DNA of 64,000 nucleotides from an uncultured Treponema sp. (GTDB lineage Bacteria; Spirochaetota; Spirochaetia; Treponematales; Treponemataceae), in the NCBI RefSeq assembly GCF_946187725.1, contig NZ_CAMHSK010000002.1, positions 122,848-186,847 on the forward strand. The letters are read 5' to 3'. A program made the position numbers and the translations under genes. The notes under the pieces were generated by a model. The model saw only the letters and a list, made by a program, of their open reading frames with translations, did no database searches and was not told the DNA's origin. Below, piece by piece: positions 53,959 through 63,728 of the stretch; positions within the stretch are counted from its first letter, which is position 1, and the number at the start of each line of letters is the position of its first letter.

Positions 53959-56112
53959 CTACTCTTCTCCCATATCCACCGGCATCTCAAGCGGCTCTTC
54001 GTCTGCGGTGTGCAGATAGTCGCAGTCTGGGTTGATGCATGATTTGTAAGTGCCGTTCTTTTTGTCGAATTTTTCGACCAGGAACCAACCGCATTTTGGG
54101 CAATACTGATTTTCGAGAGGCTTGAAGTGTGAAATGAAGTCGCACTTTGGGTAGTTTGTACAGCCGTAGAATTCCTTGCCCCTGCCCTTTGTCTTTCGTG
54201 CAACGATTTCACCGTCACAGCCGTCTTTCGGGCATTTTGCGAGCGGAATTGACTTTGTGTTGTGGCACTCCGGGAAACCTGAACAAGCAAGGAAGTAACC
54301 AAAACGACCGAGCTTTTTCATCATCGGTTTGCCGCATTTTTCGCAAACTTTGTCAGTCGGCTCGTCAAGGAAGCCCTTGATGCTTTCTACTGATGTTTCA
54401 ACTTCATCACAGCGCTTTTTGAACGGACCGTAGAAGTCACGAATCATGTTGTTCCAGACGATATTTCCCTGTTCAACGCCGTCGAGCGTATTTTCGACAT
54501 CGGCGGTAAAATGCTCGTTAATTACATCCGGGAATGCTTCAACGAGGATTTTGCAAATCATCTTACCTAAAATTGTAGGCATGAGCTGCTTGTTGTTTCT
54601 CGTTACATAATAGCGGTCGAGAAGAACCGATATGATTGGCGCGTATGTTGAAGGACGGCCGATTCCCTTTTCTTCAAGAGTGCGGACAATTGAAGCGTCT
54701 GAATAGCGGGCTGGTCCCTGAGTAAAGTGCTGCTCCGGATAGAACGAGTGGCCTGATTCCAAAACCTCATCTTTTTTGAGAGAAGGAAGATTGCCAGTAA
54801 CTTCTTCTTTTGCAGAAAGAAGCTTGATTACAGAATAGAAGCCCTTTTCAACCAGTTTTGATGCAGAAACGCGGAAAAGTGCGTCACCTGCAAGGATTTC
54901 AACGGAAGTTGTAGCCGTCTTTGCGTTCGACATCTGGCTTGAAACAAATCGTTCCCAAATAATCGTGTACAATCTGAGCTGATCGCGTGAAAGATAATCT
55001 TTTACATAGTCAGGAGTGTATTTTGAGTAAGTCGGACGAATACATTCATGCGCGTCCTGTGCGCTTTTACCGACCGCATAATGAATCGGCTCTTCAGGCA
55101 AATTCTGCGGGTATTCCTTGCCAATCCATTCACGCACTTCATCAAGGGCAGTCTGAGAGATTCGCACGGAGTCGGTTCGCATGTAAGTGATAAGACCGAT
55201 TCTGTTCTGCCCCATCTGAATACCTTCATAAAGTTGCTGGGCAATCTGCATGGTCTTGCGGGAAGTGAATCCAAGTCTGTTAGCCGCTGCCTGCTGCATT
55301 TTTGAAGTAGTAAACGGAGCCTTTGGACGAACAGTTTTTTCGGTTACTTTTACATCAGAAACCTTGCATTCAGAATGTTGAATTTCTTCGATAATTTCAT
55401 TTACGGCTTTTTCTGATTTTAACTCAGGATTTTCGCCCTTGTATTTTGCAAGCTGAGCCGTGAATTTGGTTTTGCCTTTCTGGAAATCAGCTTCCAAAGT
55501 CCAGTATTCTTCTGGGATGAAATCTTCGACTTCTTTTTCACGCTCACAAATGAGACGGAGCGCAACAGACTGAACGCGGCCTGCACTCAATCCGTTCTTT
55601 ACCTTTTCCCACAAAAGCGGGCTTAAATTGTAGCCTACAAGACGGTCAAGAACACGGCGTGCTTTCTGTGCATTTACCTTGCTTTCAACGATTTCGCCAG
55701 GATTTTTGACAGCCTCTTTGATTGCCGTAGGCGTGATTTCGTTAAACACGATTCGTTTGATATCGGCATTTGTTTTATCTTTTAAGGCATTATTCAAATG
55801 CCATGCGATTGCCTCTCCCTCGCGGTCATTATCGGATGCGAGAAGCACATGGTCAGATTTTTTTGCGTCTTTCTGAAGTTCTTTTAAAAGCTTTGCCCTT
55901 CCCCGCACCGTGATATATTCGGGCTGGAAATCATTTTCGATGTTGACAGCCATGCGCGACTTGGGAAGATCAATCAAATGCCCCATAGAAGCCTTTACGG
56001 TGTAGCCTGGTCCTAAATATTTTTCGATAGTGGTTGCCTTTGCAGGAGACTCCACGATAACCAGTGTAGATTCTTTTGGTGCTTTTACAGTCTTTTCATT
56101 AGCCTTAGCCAT
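53959..56112 (-). CDS. topA: DNA topoisomerase I
   Basis: 717 residues, type IA. The Toprim domain starts with LVIVESPAKATTIEKYLG and includes DNDREGEAIAWHL. The active-site Tyr is in GLITYMRTDSVRIS. The C-terminus carries three zinc-ribbon modules (CEKCGKPMMKK, CPKDGCDGE, CPKCGWFLVEK) that bind single strands. It relaxes negative supercoils. It has its own promoter, then xerC follows 25 bases later. Confidence 0.95.
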   Translation of the reverse strand: MAKANEKTVKAPKESTLVIVESPAKATTIEKYLGPGYTVKASMGHLIDLPKSRMAVNIENDFQPEYITVRGRAKLLKELQKDAKKSDHVLLASDNDREGEAIAWHLNNALKDKTNADIKRIVFNEITPTAIKEAVKNPGEIVESKVNAQKARRVLDRLVGYNLSPLLWEKVKNGLSAGRVQSVALRLICEREKEVEDFIPEEYWTLEADFQKGKTKFTAQLAKYKGENPELKSEKAVNEIIEEIQHSECKVSDVKVTEKTVRPKAPFTTSKMQQAAANRLGFTSRKTMQIAQQLYEGIQMGQNRIGLITYMRTDSVRISQTALDEVREWIGKEYPQNLPEEPIHYAVGKSAQDAHECIRPTYSKYTPDYVKDYLSRDQLRLYTIIWERFVSSQMSNAKTATTSVEILAGDALFRVSASKLVEKGFYSVIKLLSAKEEVTGNLPSLKKDEVLESGHSFYPEQHFTQGPARYSDASIVRTLEEKGIGRPSTYAPIISVLLDRYYVTRNNKQLMPTILGKMICKILVEAFPDVINEHFTADVENTLDGVEQGNIVWNNMIRDFYGPFKKRCDEVETSVESIKGFLDEPTDKVCEKCGKPMMKKLGRFGYFLACSGFPECHNTKSIPLAKCPKDGCDGEIVARKTKGRGKEFYGCTNYPKCDFISHFKPLENQYCPKCGWFLVEKFDKKNGTYKSCINPDCDYLHTADEEPLEMPVDMGEE

Positions 56113-56152
56113 AATTCAAAACATCCTTTCAGAACTTTAACAAATTTCTTCT

Positions 56153-56182
56153 ATTATAAATATGAAGTTTGATTTATTGCAA
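56153..56182 (-). promoter_or_regulatory. Promoter of topA
   Basis: TTGCAA (56182-56177), an 18-base spacer and TATAAT (56158-56153), 41 bases before the ATG. The 145-base gap between dprA and topA holds this promoter and no other feature that I see. Confidence 0.55.
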
Positions 56183-56257
56183 TAGGTTCAATTTATTTTT
56201 AGATGTAAAAAACAAGTTGACCACAAAGCAAAAATTCCCGTTTTATCCGGACTTTTC

Positions 56258-57184
56258 TCAAATCAGCTTTTTAAATTCCTCGTAATTTGAAATGACCTTC
56301 GCGCCATCCTCTACAAAACTTTTGGGTGACGAAGAATCAGCTTTTCCTTCTTTTGCAGGAATTGACCTTGAAAAGCATTCACTGTGAAAGAAAACCTCGC
56401 GGTTATAGCCCAATGCCAAATCAGCCGTAATCATTGCACCGCTCCCCGCAGGAGCCTGGACAACAAGAGTCACAGGAGAAAGGGCGGCGACAATCCGGTT
56501 TCGCTGAACATAACGGAACTGAACGGAAGGAGTGCCCGGAAGATATTCAGAAAGAATCAGGCCCCCGCTCTCAAGGATTTTTACTGCAAGACGAGTGTGT
56601 GTCTGCGGCGTAATCATGTCGATTCCGCTTGGTAAAACAGCACAAGTCGCAGGATTTGAAGAAAGCAATGCCCCTTTATGAGAAGCGGCATCAATTCCAA
56701 AGGCAAGACCGCTTACAACGCAAAGTCCGTCATCACAGGCATTTTTCGAAAAATCAGAAGCGGCTTTAAGGGCAGAAAATGCAGCACGGCGGGTTCCGAC
56801 CACGGAAACACATCTTCTCTTTAAAATCTCAAGATTTCCTCGATAAAAAAGCATGAAAGGCGGGTCTGGAATGAGACGAAGCATGGCCGGAAAATCAGTG
56901 GAATCATAGCAGGTCCAGGAAATTTCAAAATTATGCAGAATTCTTGCAGCGACAGTTACCTTTTTGAGTGCATCCGTTCCGTTCCATTTCACACGCTTAA
57001 AAACCCGCTTCACGCAAAAAGAAATTGAATCAACAGTGAGGGAATTTATAAAATCAACAAACTCGGAATCAGATTCAAAAGAATCTATAGAATCAAGAAG
57101 ATATTTAAAGAAGAGAAGTTTCTCACGCAAAGTAAGAAAAGAAGAATCCGCAACAATCAGGCGGACAAGAAGATTTTTATCCAA
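56258..57184 (-). CDS. dprA: DprA/Smf DNA-processing protein
   Basis: 308 residues with a TTG start and an AGGAG SD. The Rossmann-like DprA core includes VSVVGTRRAAFS, VVSGLAFGIDAASHKGAL, AVLPSGIDMITP, GLILSEYLPGT and QRNRIVAALS. DprA loads RecA onto incoming single-stranded DNA in transformation. The N-terminal region (about 1-90) is helical and replaces the SAM domain of some homologues. The C-terminal winged helix is missing. No other competence gene is visible here. Confidence 0.92.
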   Translation of the reverse strand: MDKNLLVRLIVADSSFLTLREKLLFFKYLLDSIDSFESDSEFVDFINSLTVDSISFCVKRVFKRVKWNGTDALKKVTVAARILHNFEISWTCYDSTDFPAMLRLIPDPPFMLFYRGNLEILKRRCVSVVGTRRAAFSALKAASDFSKNACDDGLCVVSGLAFGIDAASHKGALLSSNPATCAVLPSGIDMITPQTHTRLAVKILESGGLILSEYLPGTPSVQFRYVQRNRIVAALSPVTLVVQAPAGSGAMITADLALGYNREVFFHSECFSRSIPAKEGKADSSSPKSFVEDGAKVISNYEEFKKLI

Positions 57185-57228
57185 TCAGCTCTCCTATGAT
57201 GCAGAAACACATCATAGGATAAAAATAG

Positions 57229-57966
57229 TTATTTTGAATATGAAGCGTCAAGGACAATTTTTTTATTTGAAAGAGCTTCCTGCTTTTTCTGCTCGGATTT
57301 CGTCTGGGAAGCGATTTTGTCGTAAAGACTTGCAGCCTTGTCAAATTCTGCATTTTCGTAATAAGCACGGGCAAGAATGAACATCGCGTCAAAGTTTCTC
57401 GTGTCGAACGAAAGCAGTTTTTCAAGGTGCGGAATTGCCTTTTCACTCTGTCCAAGCTCGAAAATATAGAGTATTCCAAGCCCGTACAACGCACGGCCAT
57501 ACTTAGGTTCAATTTCAACCGCACGAAGATAGGCACTTTCAGCAAGCTTTAGGTAATTGTATTTTTCTGTGGTAGAGCTTACACCTGTTGCCCCATAATC
57601 AAGGCTCGCTTTTGCCATGTAACCGGCACACAAGCCCACATAATAGAAAAGATTTTGATTTTCAGGGTAGATTTGAATTGCTTTCTGGAAATACTTGAGG
57701 GCTTCACCGTACATTTTGGAATCAAGATAACGGACGGCAAGCATTTTGTACCAGACACCAACCTGACTTGAAGCCAGCTGCATGTCAGCAATTCGGTTTT
57801 CATATTTTGCGATTGCTTCTTTTAATTCAGCTTCGGTTGTAGGGGATTTTTCAATTCCCTCTTCCAGTTTTTGCATTCGGATGATTGTTTTATTTGTTTT
57901 TGTACAACCACAAAGCGTGAACATAGTGAATGCAATGGCAGCGAATGTTTTATACTTTTTTTTCAT
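57229..57966 (-). CDS. TPR-repeat lipoprotein
   Basis: A 245-residue lipoprotein with lipobox TLCGC (Cys 21). Four to five TPR motifs follow, for example MYGEALKYFQKAIQIYPENQ, YLRAVEIEPKYGRALYGLGI, ALPHL-like EKAIPHLEKLLSFDTRNFDA and AEFDKAASLYDKIAS. It is probably a periplasmic scaffold for other proteins. It lies in the division/recombination cluster between xerD and dprA. A link to cell division is possible but inferred only from position. Confidence 0.85.
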   Translation of the reverse strand: MKKKYKTFAAIAFTMFTLCGCTKTNKTIIRMQKLEEGIEKSPTTEAELKEAIAKYENRIADMQLASSQVGVWYKMLAVRYLDSKMYGEALKYFQKAIQIYPENQNLFYYVGLCAGYMAKASLDYGATGVSSTTEKYNYLKLAESAYLRAVEIEPKYGRALYGLGILYIFELGQSEKAIPHLEKLLSFDTRNFDAMFILARAYYENAEFDKAASLYDKIASQTKSEQKKQEALSNKKIVLDASYSK

Positions 57967-57986
57967 TTTTATCCTCTGACTTTTAT

Positions 57987-58880
57987 TTAACTGCGATGAC
58001 CTGGGAAAAACTCCCTGTGCCCTTCCCGAAGCTGTCTGTCGTCAACATGAGTGTAAATCGTAGTTGTCGCCAAATCAGAATGTCCGAGAAGTTCCTGCAC
58101 ACTCCGTAAATCCATTCCTCCGGCCAGAAGATGCGTGGCAAAAGAATGTCTGAGCGTATGGACTTTCGCATGAAGGCCAGCCTTTACCTCAAGGGCCTTG
58201 AAATTCTTCCAGATACCCTTACGGCTCATCGGTTCGCCCTTGTAATTCACAAAGACTTCACCAACGACTTTTTCGCCGACAAGAAGCGGCCTTACATCAT
58301 TAAGATATTCAACAAGTCTCGCTTTTGCAGCTTCTCCAAAAGGAACCATTCTTTCTTTGTCACCCTTTCCGTGAACAATCAGAATTCGTTCTTTTAGATG
58401 CAAATTTGAAACCTGAAGGGAAGCGGCTTCTGTAATCCGAAGACCGCATGAATAAATCAGTTCATAAAGGGCACGGTCCCTAATCCCAAGCGGCTGGGAA
58501 ACATCAATAGAATCAAGAAGGCGGTCAACCTGCTCAACAGAAAGCACTTTCGGCAAAGCCCTGGAAGCTTTCGGTCTTTCAAGCAGCATTGCGTGATTTT
58601 CTTTCCAGTAGCCCTGCCTGACAAGATAAGAGCCAAGAGAGCGCAGACCTGATATATCCTTCGCAATTGTAAGTTCATCACACTTCTGTTCCGTTCGTCT
58701 CCAGATAAGATAGGATAGAAGAACCTGTGGATTTACTGACGCAAGTTTAATCTGCTCGCCTTGAAGCCAGTTCAGAAAAATCTTCGCGCACTCTTCATAA
58801 GTCGCAGCAGAATTTTCTGACAGGCGCTCAACAGAGACCATATCGCTATGAAATCTCAAAAGCAGAAGCTCAATTGTCAT
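57987..58880 (-). CDS. xerD: Tyrosine recombinase, XerD-type
   Basis: 297 residues. The core-binding domain (about 1-90) and catalytic domain show YSCGLRITEAASL, VHGKGDKERMVPF, HTLRHSFATHLL and ELLGHSDLATTTIYTHVD. It pairs with the XerC-type protein at 53028. It lies 13 bases after ftsZ, joining chromosome resolution to the division cluster. C versus D is assigned by context, so the two names could be swapped. Confidence 0.83.
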   Translation of the reverse strand: MTIELLLLRFHSDMVSVERLSENSAATYEECAKIFLNWLQGEQIKLASVNPQVLLSYLIWRRTEQKCDELTIAKDISGLRSLGSYLVRQGYWKENHAMLLERPKASRALPKVLSVEQVDRLLDSIDVSQPLGIRDRALYELIYSCGLRITEAASLQVSNLHLKERILIVHGKGDKERMVPFGEAAKARLVEYLNDVRPLLVGEKVVGEVFVNYKGEPMSRKGIWKNFKALEVKAGLHAKVHTLRHSFATHLLAGGMDLRSVQELLGHSDLATTTIYTHVDDRQLREGHREFFPGHRS

Positions 58881-58893
58881 GCGTCACACCGCT

Positions 58894-60339
58894 TTATTTT
58901 TTGCCCAAATTGATTGTTCTTGAAAGACCTTCGAGATTTCGTCTCCAGACAGCCGGCTGTTCCATATCACCCACGCCTGAGAAACCAAGCGGAGGATTAA
59001 GAGGATTGCCTGCAGCACTAGAATTTAACGGTCTTGACTGAGAAACCCGTGCAAAATCAGAAATGATGTCTTTTTTCTCTTCCTGCATTTCAACTGACTG
59101 CGGATCGCGCATAAATGATTCGCGGCGCACTGAAGCCGAAGCGGCAGGAGCTTTTGCCTTGTCATCCTCGTAAATCGTGTCATTTCCGAAGATTCCAGTC
59201 ATAAAATCATTCTTTTTTACTTCAGAAGAAGCAGTCTGTACAGCAGGTCTTCTTTTGCCGATTTTTTCAAATTCGCCGGCAGAAATCGTGTCAGAGTTAA
59301 TCTGAGCCTCGACCTTCTGAATTTCGACCTTTTTTCCAGCAATATCGTCCTTATTGAAGCCAGTCGCAATTACAGTTACGCTGATTTTGTCATCCATTGT
59401 TTCATCGAGAACCTGTCCCCAAAGAACAACGGCATCTGGATTTGCGTGCTCTGTGATGATTGATGCGATTTCGTCACATTCTGAGATTCCGACATCGTGA
59501 TTTCCACAGATGTTGATGAGGACATTTTTTGCACCGTCGATGTTCGTGTCAACGAGAAGACGGTTGTTGATTGCGTTGCGGGCAGCATCGCTTGCACGGT
59601 TGTCACCTTCACCAACACCGATTCCAAGGATTGCGTCTCCCTGATCCTTCATGACAGACTCAACATCACGGAAGTCGCGGTTTACAAGACCAGGCTTTGT
59701 GATGATGTCAGAAATACCCTGAACACCCTGACGCAAAATATCATTGATGATAATGAATGCGTTTTCAACAGAAAGGCGTTTTTCGGCATCTTTTAGAATA
59801 AGTTCGTTTGGAATTGCAATAAGTGAATCAACTTCAGCACGGAGCTTTTTAACGCCCTCTTCAGCATGAGCCATTCGTATCTTGCCTTCAAATTTGAAAG
59901 GAGTTGTTACGACAGCAACAGTGAGTGCGCCAAGGTCATGAGCAATTTTTGCAACTACAGGAGCCGAACCTGTTCCAGTTCCACCGCCCATGCCAGCAGT
60001 AATAAAAACCATGTCAGAATCTTTGAGAAGTTCCTTAATCTGTTCCTGCTGTTCTTTTGCTGATTCCTCGCCGACCTCAGGCTTTCCGCCTGCACCAAGA
60101 CCGCCAGCGAGTTTCTGACCAATCTGGATTTTATACTCTGCTTTATTCTGACTGAGAGCCTGCAAGTCAGTGTTCATTGCGATAAATTCAACGCCACCGA
60201 CTCCACTTTCAATCATCGTATTGACGGCATTTCCACCACAACCGCCGCATCCGACAACCTTTATTTTTGTCGGGCTTGCCGTGTTCATGACCGGAGAATC
60301 CGATCCCGCCGCCTTAATTACTTCATATTCAAAACCCAT
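58894..60339 (-). CDS. ftsZ: Cell division tubulin homologue FtsZ
   Basis: 481 residues. The tubulin signature [13 protein letters not shown], the T3/T4 loops and the synergy loop NADxxD region ([18 protein letters not shown]) are present. The G-box at the N-terminus reads [13 protein letters not shown], with two Cys where Gly or Ala is usual. A long disordered linker (about 330-460) ends in a divergent C-terminal peptide, [11 protein letters not shown], instead of the common IPAFLRR. FtsZ polymerises into the division ring and binds FtsA through this tail. The SD is GGGAGGA. Confidence 0.95.
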   Translation of the reverse strand: MGFEYEVIKAAGSDSPVMNTASPTKIKVVGCGGCGGNAVNTMIESGVGGVEFIAMNTDLQALSQNKAEYKIQIGQKLAGGLGAGGKPEVGEESAKEQQEQIKELLKDSDMVFITAGMGGGTGTGSAPVVAKIAHDLGALTVAVVTTPFKFEGKIRMAHAEEGVKKLRAEVDSLIAIPNELILKDAEKRLSVENAFIIINDILRQGVQGISDIITKPGLVNRDFRDVESVMKDQGDAILGIGVGEGDNRASDAARNAINNRLLVDTNIDGAKNVLINICGNHDVGISECDEIASIITEHANPDAVVLWGQVLDETMDDKISVTVIATGFNKDDIAGKKVEIQKVEAQINSDTISAGEFEKIGKRRPAVQTASSEVKKNDFMTGIFGNDTIYEDDKAKAPAASASVRRESFMRDPQSVEMQEEKKDIISDFARVSQSRPLNSSAAGNPLNPPLGFSGVGDMEQPAVWRRNLEGLSRTINLGKK

Positions 60340-60447
60340 GTTGTCCTCCCACCTACAACTGATTTGACTTATGTTATGTTAGATTGCCGCGTTCATTCCG
60401 GCAGTCTTTGAAATGACCCGAAAATCAGAAATTCCCGGGCACCTCTA

Positions 60448-61701
60448 TTAGAAGAACTTTTTCAAGAACTTCTGGAATGTACTGTCTCCCTGCCGTTTTT
60501 GCTCAGAAGATTCACGCTTTTTACCGTGTTTTTTCTCAAGATTTGCGTGCTCTTTGTGAGCAAGAATAAGACCGACCGCAGTCGCATATTCAGGCATACG
60601 ATATTTTTCTTCCATTCCACCCAATGACTGAGGGAAACCGAGGCGCACAGAAGATGTTCCGAAAACACTCTGAGCCATTTCAACCGCACCGCTGATCTGG
60701 GCACCACCGCCTGTCAGGATAATGCTTCCTGAAAGCTGCATTGCCGAAAGTCTGCGTGCGATTTCATCTCTTACCATTGTAAAGATTTCTTCCATTCTTG
60801 GATATATGATTTCGCATAATTCTACTTTTGTTGTAAGTTCTGTATTGCGGCTTCCAAATCCAGGAATCAGAACCTCTGCATTCTCGCTTTCTACCAAAGG
60901 AGGCCAGCAGCATCCGTTCTCAACCTTGATTTTTTCTGCCGTAGCGTTCGGAATTCCCTTGACGATTGCAATGTCATTTGTTACGAGATTACCGCCGATT
61001 GGAATCGAACAAGTACAGATTGGCGCATCATTCAAAACAACGACAACATCTGTAGTGCCGCCACCGATATCAATAAGGATTGAGCCAAGTTTCTTTTCAT
61101 CATCAATCATTACGGCTTCGGTACAAGCAAGCGTTTTGAGCATGACTTCATCGAGCTGATAATTCGCCTGCTCTACGCAAGTCGTAATGTTCTGAACAGC
61201 AGTTCTGCTTGCCGTGATGATATGCACATCAGCTTCAAGACGGATTGCAATATTGTTAACAGGATTTTTAAAACCGTCCGTACCGTCGATAATATACTGC
61301 TGAGGAATGACATGAAGCAATTTTCGGTCAAGCGGCACTTTTATTGAATTAGCACAATCGATTACCCGTTTAACATCATCCTCGGTAATCGCGCGCTCAC
61401 TCTTTCCATAAGAAGAAATTGCGACAGCACCCTTTGAGTTAATGCTTTCAATCTGCACGCCACCGATTCCTGTTACGCAGGACTGAACTTCGAGCCCCGT
61501 ATTCTGCTCTACTTCGTCAATGACTTCATGAATGCATTGCTTGGTTGCCTCGATGTTTACGATTGTACCGTTTCTCAGGCATCCTGTAGAAGGCTTTTTT
61601 GCCACATCAACGATTTCGACGCTTTTATCATCATTAACGACACCAATAACTGCACGAACAAAGCAGGTTCCGATGTCAAGGCCAACAACTATGTTACTCA
61701 C
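60448..61701 (-). CDS. ftsA: Cell division actin homologue FtsA
   Basis: 417 residues from the GTG at 61701, which has an AGGAGA SD; the frame continues upstream to 61800 but that start would lie inside ftsQ. The phosphate motif is VVGLDIGTCFVRAVIG and the second is LIDIGGGTTDVVV. The 1C domain and the C-terminal amphipathic helix (STFQKFLKKFF) for membrane binding are present. It tethers FtsZ filaments to the membrane. It overlaps ftsQ by 8 bases. Confidence 0.94.
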   Translation of the reverse strand: MSNIVVGLDIGTCFVRAVIGVVNDDKSVEIVDVAKKPSTGCLRNGTIVNIEATKQCIHEVIDEVEQNTGLEVQSCVTGIGGVQIESINSKGAVAISSYGKSERAITEDDVKRVIDCANSIKVPLDRKLLHVIPQQYIIDGTDGFKNPVNNIAIRLEADVHIITASRTAVQNITTCVEQANYQLDEVMLKTLACTEAVMIDDEKKLGSILIDIGGGTTDVVVVLNDAPICTCSIPIGGNLVTNDIAIVKGIPNATAEKIKVENGCCWPPLVESENAEVLIPGFGSRNTELTTKVELCEIIYPRMEEIFTMVRDEIARRLSAMQLSGSIILTGGGAQISGAVEMAQSVFGTSSVRLGFPQSLGGMEEKYRMPEYATAVGLILAHKEHANLEKKHGKKRESSEQKRQGDSTFQKFLKKFF

Positions 61702-62566
61702 GGAATTCTCCTGTTTCCTGATGAAGCGAAGTTGCTTTTGTCCTATAAGTGACAGAACCGTATCGAAGATCAATTTCCTCAACATCCGGTTCGAGTGCAT
61801 TCACAACATCGAGAGCGACCATCATATACTGCAAGTCTTCTTCTTTCAACTGTCTGCCCGTAAGAATTCTGGTTCTTGAATGAATCGGATAAAGTACCAG
61901 CTCATAGTTACCATATTCTTTTGGTATGACATGAATTTCAGAAATCGCAGCAAAATAGTTCTGCGACAGTGAACGGATAGAATCAATCTGCTCCATCAGG
62001 GCACGATACTTTTGGGGAATTCTCATCCCCTCTGGTATATTTTCGACAGGAATTCCAGAAATTAAAGGAAGAGATGTGTCAGAATTAGCGATTTTTGAAG
62101 AATTTGCGGTTCCGCTGAAAAGAACACCGTTTCTGTCGATTTCAACGCTTACGGTGCGGTCATTGCTTGAAACGAAAGTCATTGCGACAGGCTTTCGCTC
62201 GGTGACATTGATGTAAACCTTGTTCGGAAAGCGCTTTGAAATCTGAACGCTCTCAACGCCAGGCACAGATAATAGAAGAGATTTTGCTTCAGATGAGCTG
62301 AAATTCATGAACTTTTTGTTCGCACATGGAGCAATTACGCTTGTCATGCTTTCTTTTGTATATGAAGACAGACCGTTCCATGTAATATCGACTTTATCAA
62401 GGCAAGGAACGACGAAAAAATAAACGCAGAGTTCGCATATGAGAAGAATTCCAAAAATCGCCGCAAAGATTTTTACGGCATTCATTTTTGATTCTGAGAC
62501 AACCTTTCTTTTCCTGGTTCCGTGGACTTCAAAATTCTCAAATCCCTGAATAACAAAATCACTCAT
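61694..62566 (-). CDS. ftsQ: Cell division protein FtsQ/DivIB
   Basis: 290 residues. A cytoplasmic tail (1-30) is followed by one TM helix (VKIFAAIFGILLICELCVYFFVV), a POTRA domain (SLLLSVPGVESVQISKRFPNKVYI) and a beta domain. It recruits FtsL/FtsB-type partners in the periplasm. It overlaps ftsW by 8 bases and ftsA by 8 bases, so all three are coupled. Confidence 0.9.
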   Translation of the reverse strand: MSDFVIQGFENFEVHGTRKRKVVSESKMNAVKIFAAIFGILLICELCVYFFVVPCLDKVDITWNGLSSYTKESMTSVIAPCANKKFMNFSSSEAKSLLLSVPGVESVQISKRFPNKVYINVTERKPVAMTFVSSNDRTVSVEIDRNGVLFSGTANSSKIANSDTSLPLISGIPVENIPEGMRIPQKYRALMEQIDSIRSLSQNYFAAISEIHVIPKEYGNYELVLYPIHSRTRILTGRQLKEEDLQYMMVALDVVNALEPDVEEIDLRYGSVTYRTKATSLHQETGEFRE

Positions 62567-63725
62567 AAATCACCTCTTCCATTTCAATATCGTCATTCGG
62601 CCCGATTTCATTACGGGAAGCATTCACCAGAAACCCGCAGGTCGCCAAAGTGAATAAAATCGAAGAACCACCCGAAGAAAAAAACGGAAGCGGAATTCCG
62701 GTCGTAGGAATAACGCCGCCGACAACTGCAACATTAAGAACCGACTGAGCAACCAGCGATACGATGAAGCCAAAAGCCGCAATCGAAGCAAAACGAGACT
62801 TTGCCGTAAGAGCGCAATGCAAGCCTCGCCATGCGAACAAAGCCAGGAGCGCAAAATAAACAAGAACTCCAAAATAGCCCATTGATTCAGCCCAGCCTGC
62901 AAAAATATAGTCAGACTGGATTTCAGGAATTGAATTGATTCTTGAAAGATTTGAGCCTAAGCCCTGTCCCCAGAATCCGCCGGCAGAAATTGCCTTACGG
63001 GCCGCATAAGTCTGATAATTCAAAGTCTGAAGATAGCTGTCCTGATCAAGGAAGCCTATGATTCGGTTAAGACGATACGGCTCCAAAAACACAAAAAGAG
63101 CCGAAAGAGGAATCACAATCGACATGACAGGAACAAGCCAGAAAATCTTTGAACCAGACACGATGAATAGCAGGATGGCAAGGGCAGCCACAAAGACAGA
63201 AGTTGACAAATCTGACTGCATGACGATTGAGCCGACCATAATAAAGCTGATAAGAACAGCCGGGAAGACAGTTTTATCAAAGGAATCCACGATTCTTGCC
63301 TGTTTTTCAAAATAATTGGCAAGATACAGGACAATCACGAATTTCACCATTTCAGAAGGCTGGAAAGTCGTAAAGCCGAGACGAATCCATCTTCTAGCTC
63401 CGTTTCGCTCAACTCCAATTCCAGGAATAAAAGTCATTATTGAAAGAATAAGCGAAATCACCACGAGAAGAGGCAAAAAGCGTTTGATTGTGTCCATGTT
63501 GAAGGTCGCAAAGACAATAAAAAGCATGAACCCAAGGCAAGAACTGATGAGCTGTCGTTTTACAAAATAAAGTGAATCATTAAAAGCACGGAAGCCGTAA
63601 TTTCCTGAGCAGACATAAAGCGTAAACATGCCGATTCCCCACAGCAAAACGGAAATGAGAATCAATGAAATGTCACACTTTTTGTACTGTTCCAACGGAC
63701 GGTCGGCAAAGATGCTGAAATTCAC
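62559..63725 (-). CDS. ftsW: Septal peptidoglycan glycosyltransferase FtsW (SEDS)
   Basis: 388 residues with about ten TM helices and a GTG start. The SEDS signature lies around ERNGARRWIRLGFTTFQPSE. Periplasmic loop motifs include SRINSIPEIQSDYIFAGWAE and TGIPLPFFSSGGSS. It polymerises lipid II with a cognate PBP at the septum. It begins three bases after the murF stop. Confidence 0.94.
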   Translation of the reverse strand: MNFSIFADRPLEQYKKCDISLILISVLLWGIGMFTLYVCSGNYGFRAFNDSLYFVKRQLISSCLGFMLFIVFATFNMDTIKRFLPLLVVISLILSIMTFIPGIGVERNGARRWIRLGFTTFQPSEMVKFVIVLYLANYFEKQARIVDSFDKTVFPAVLISFIMVGSIVMQSDLSTSVFVAALAILLFIVSGSKIFWLVPVMSIVIPLSALFVFLEPYRLNRIIGFLDQDSYLQTLNYQTYAARKAISAGGFWGQGLGSNLSRINSIPEIQSDYIFAGWAESMGYFGVLVYFALLALFAWRGLHCALTAKSRFASIAAFGFIVSLVAQSVLNVAVVGGVIPTTGIPLPFFSSGGSSILFTLATCGFLVNASRNEIGPNDDIEMEEVIYE

Positions 63726-63728
63726 TTT

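Noticed and set aside
53028-58880. The two tyrosine recombinases as phage or integron integrases
   Set aside because: Their length, motifs and position beside topA/hslVU and ftsZ fit housekeeping XerC and XerD.
60340-60447. Terminator or promoter between ftsA and ftsZ
   Set aside because: Short GC hairpins exist (for example TGCCG/CGGCA) but there is no T run and no convincing promoter.
61702-61800. Upstream extension of ftsA to 61800
   Set aside because: The GTG at 61701 has a good SD and begins directly with the conserved VVGLDIG region; the extension lies within ftsQ.
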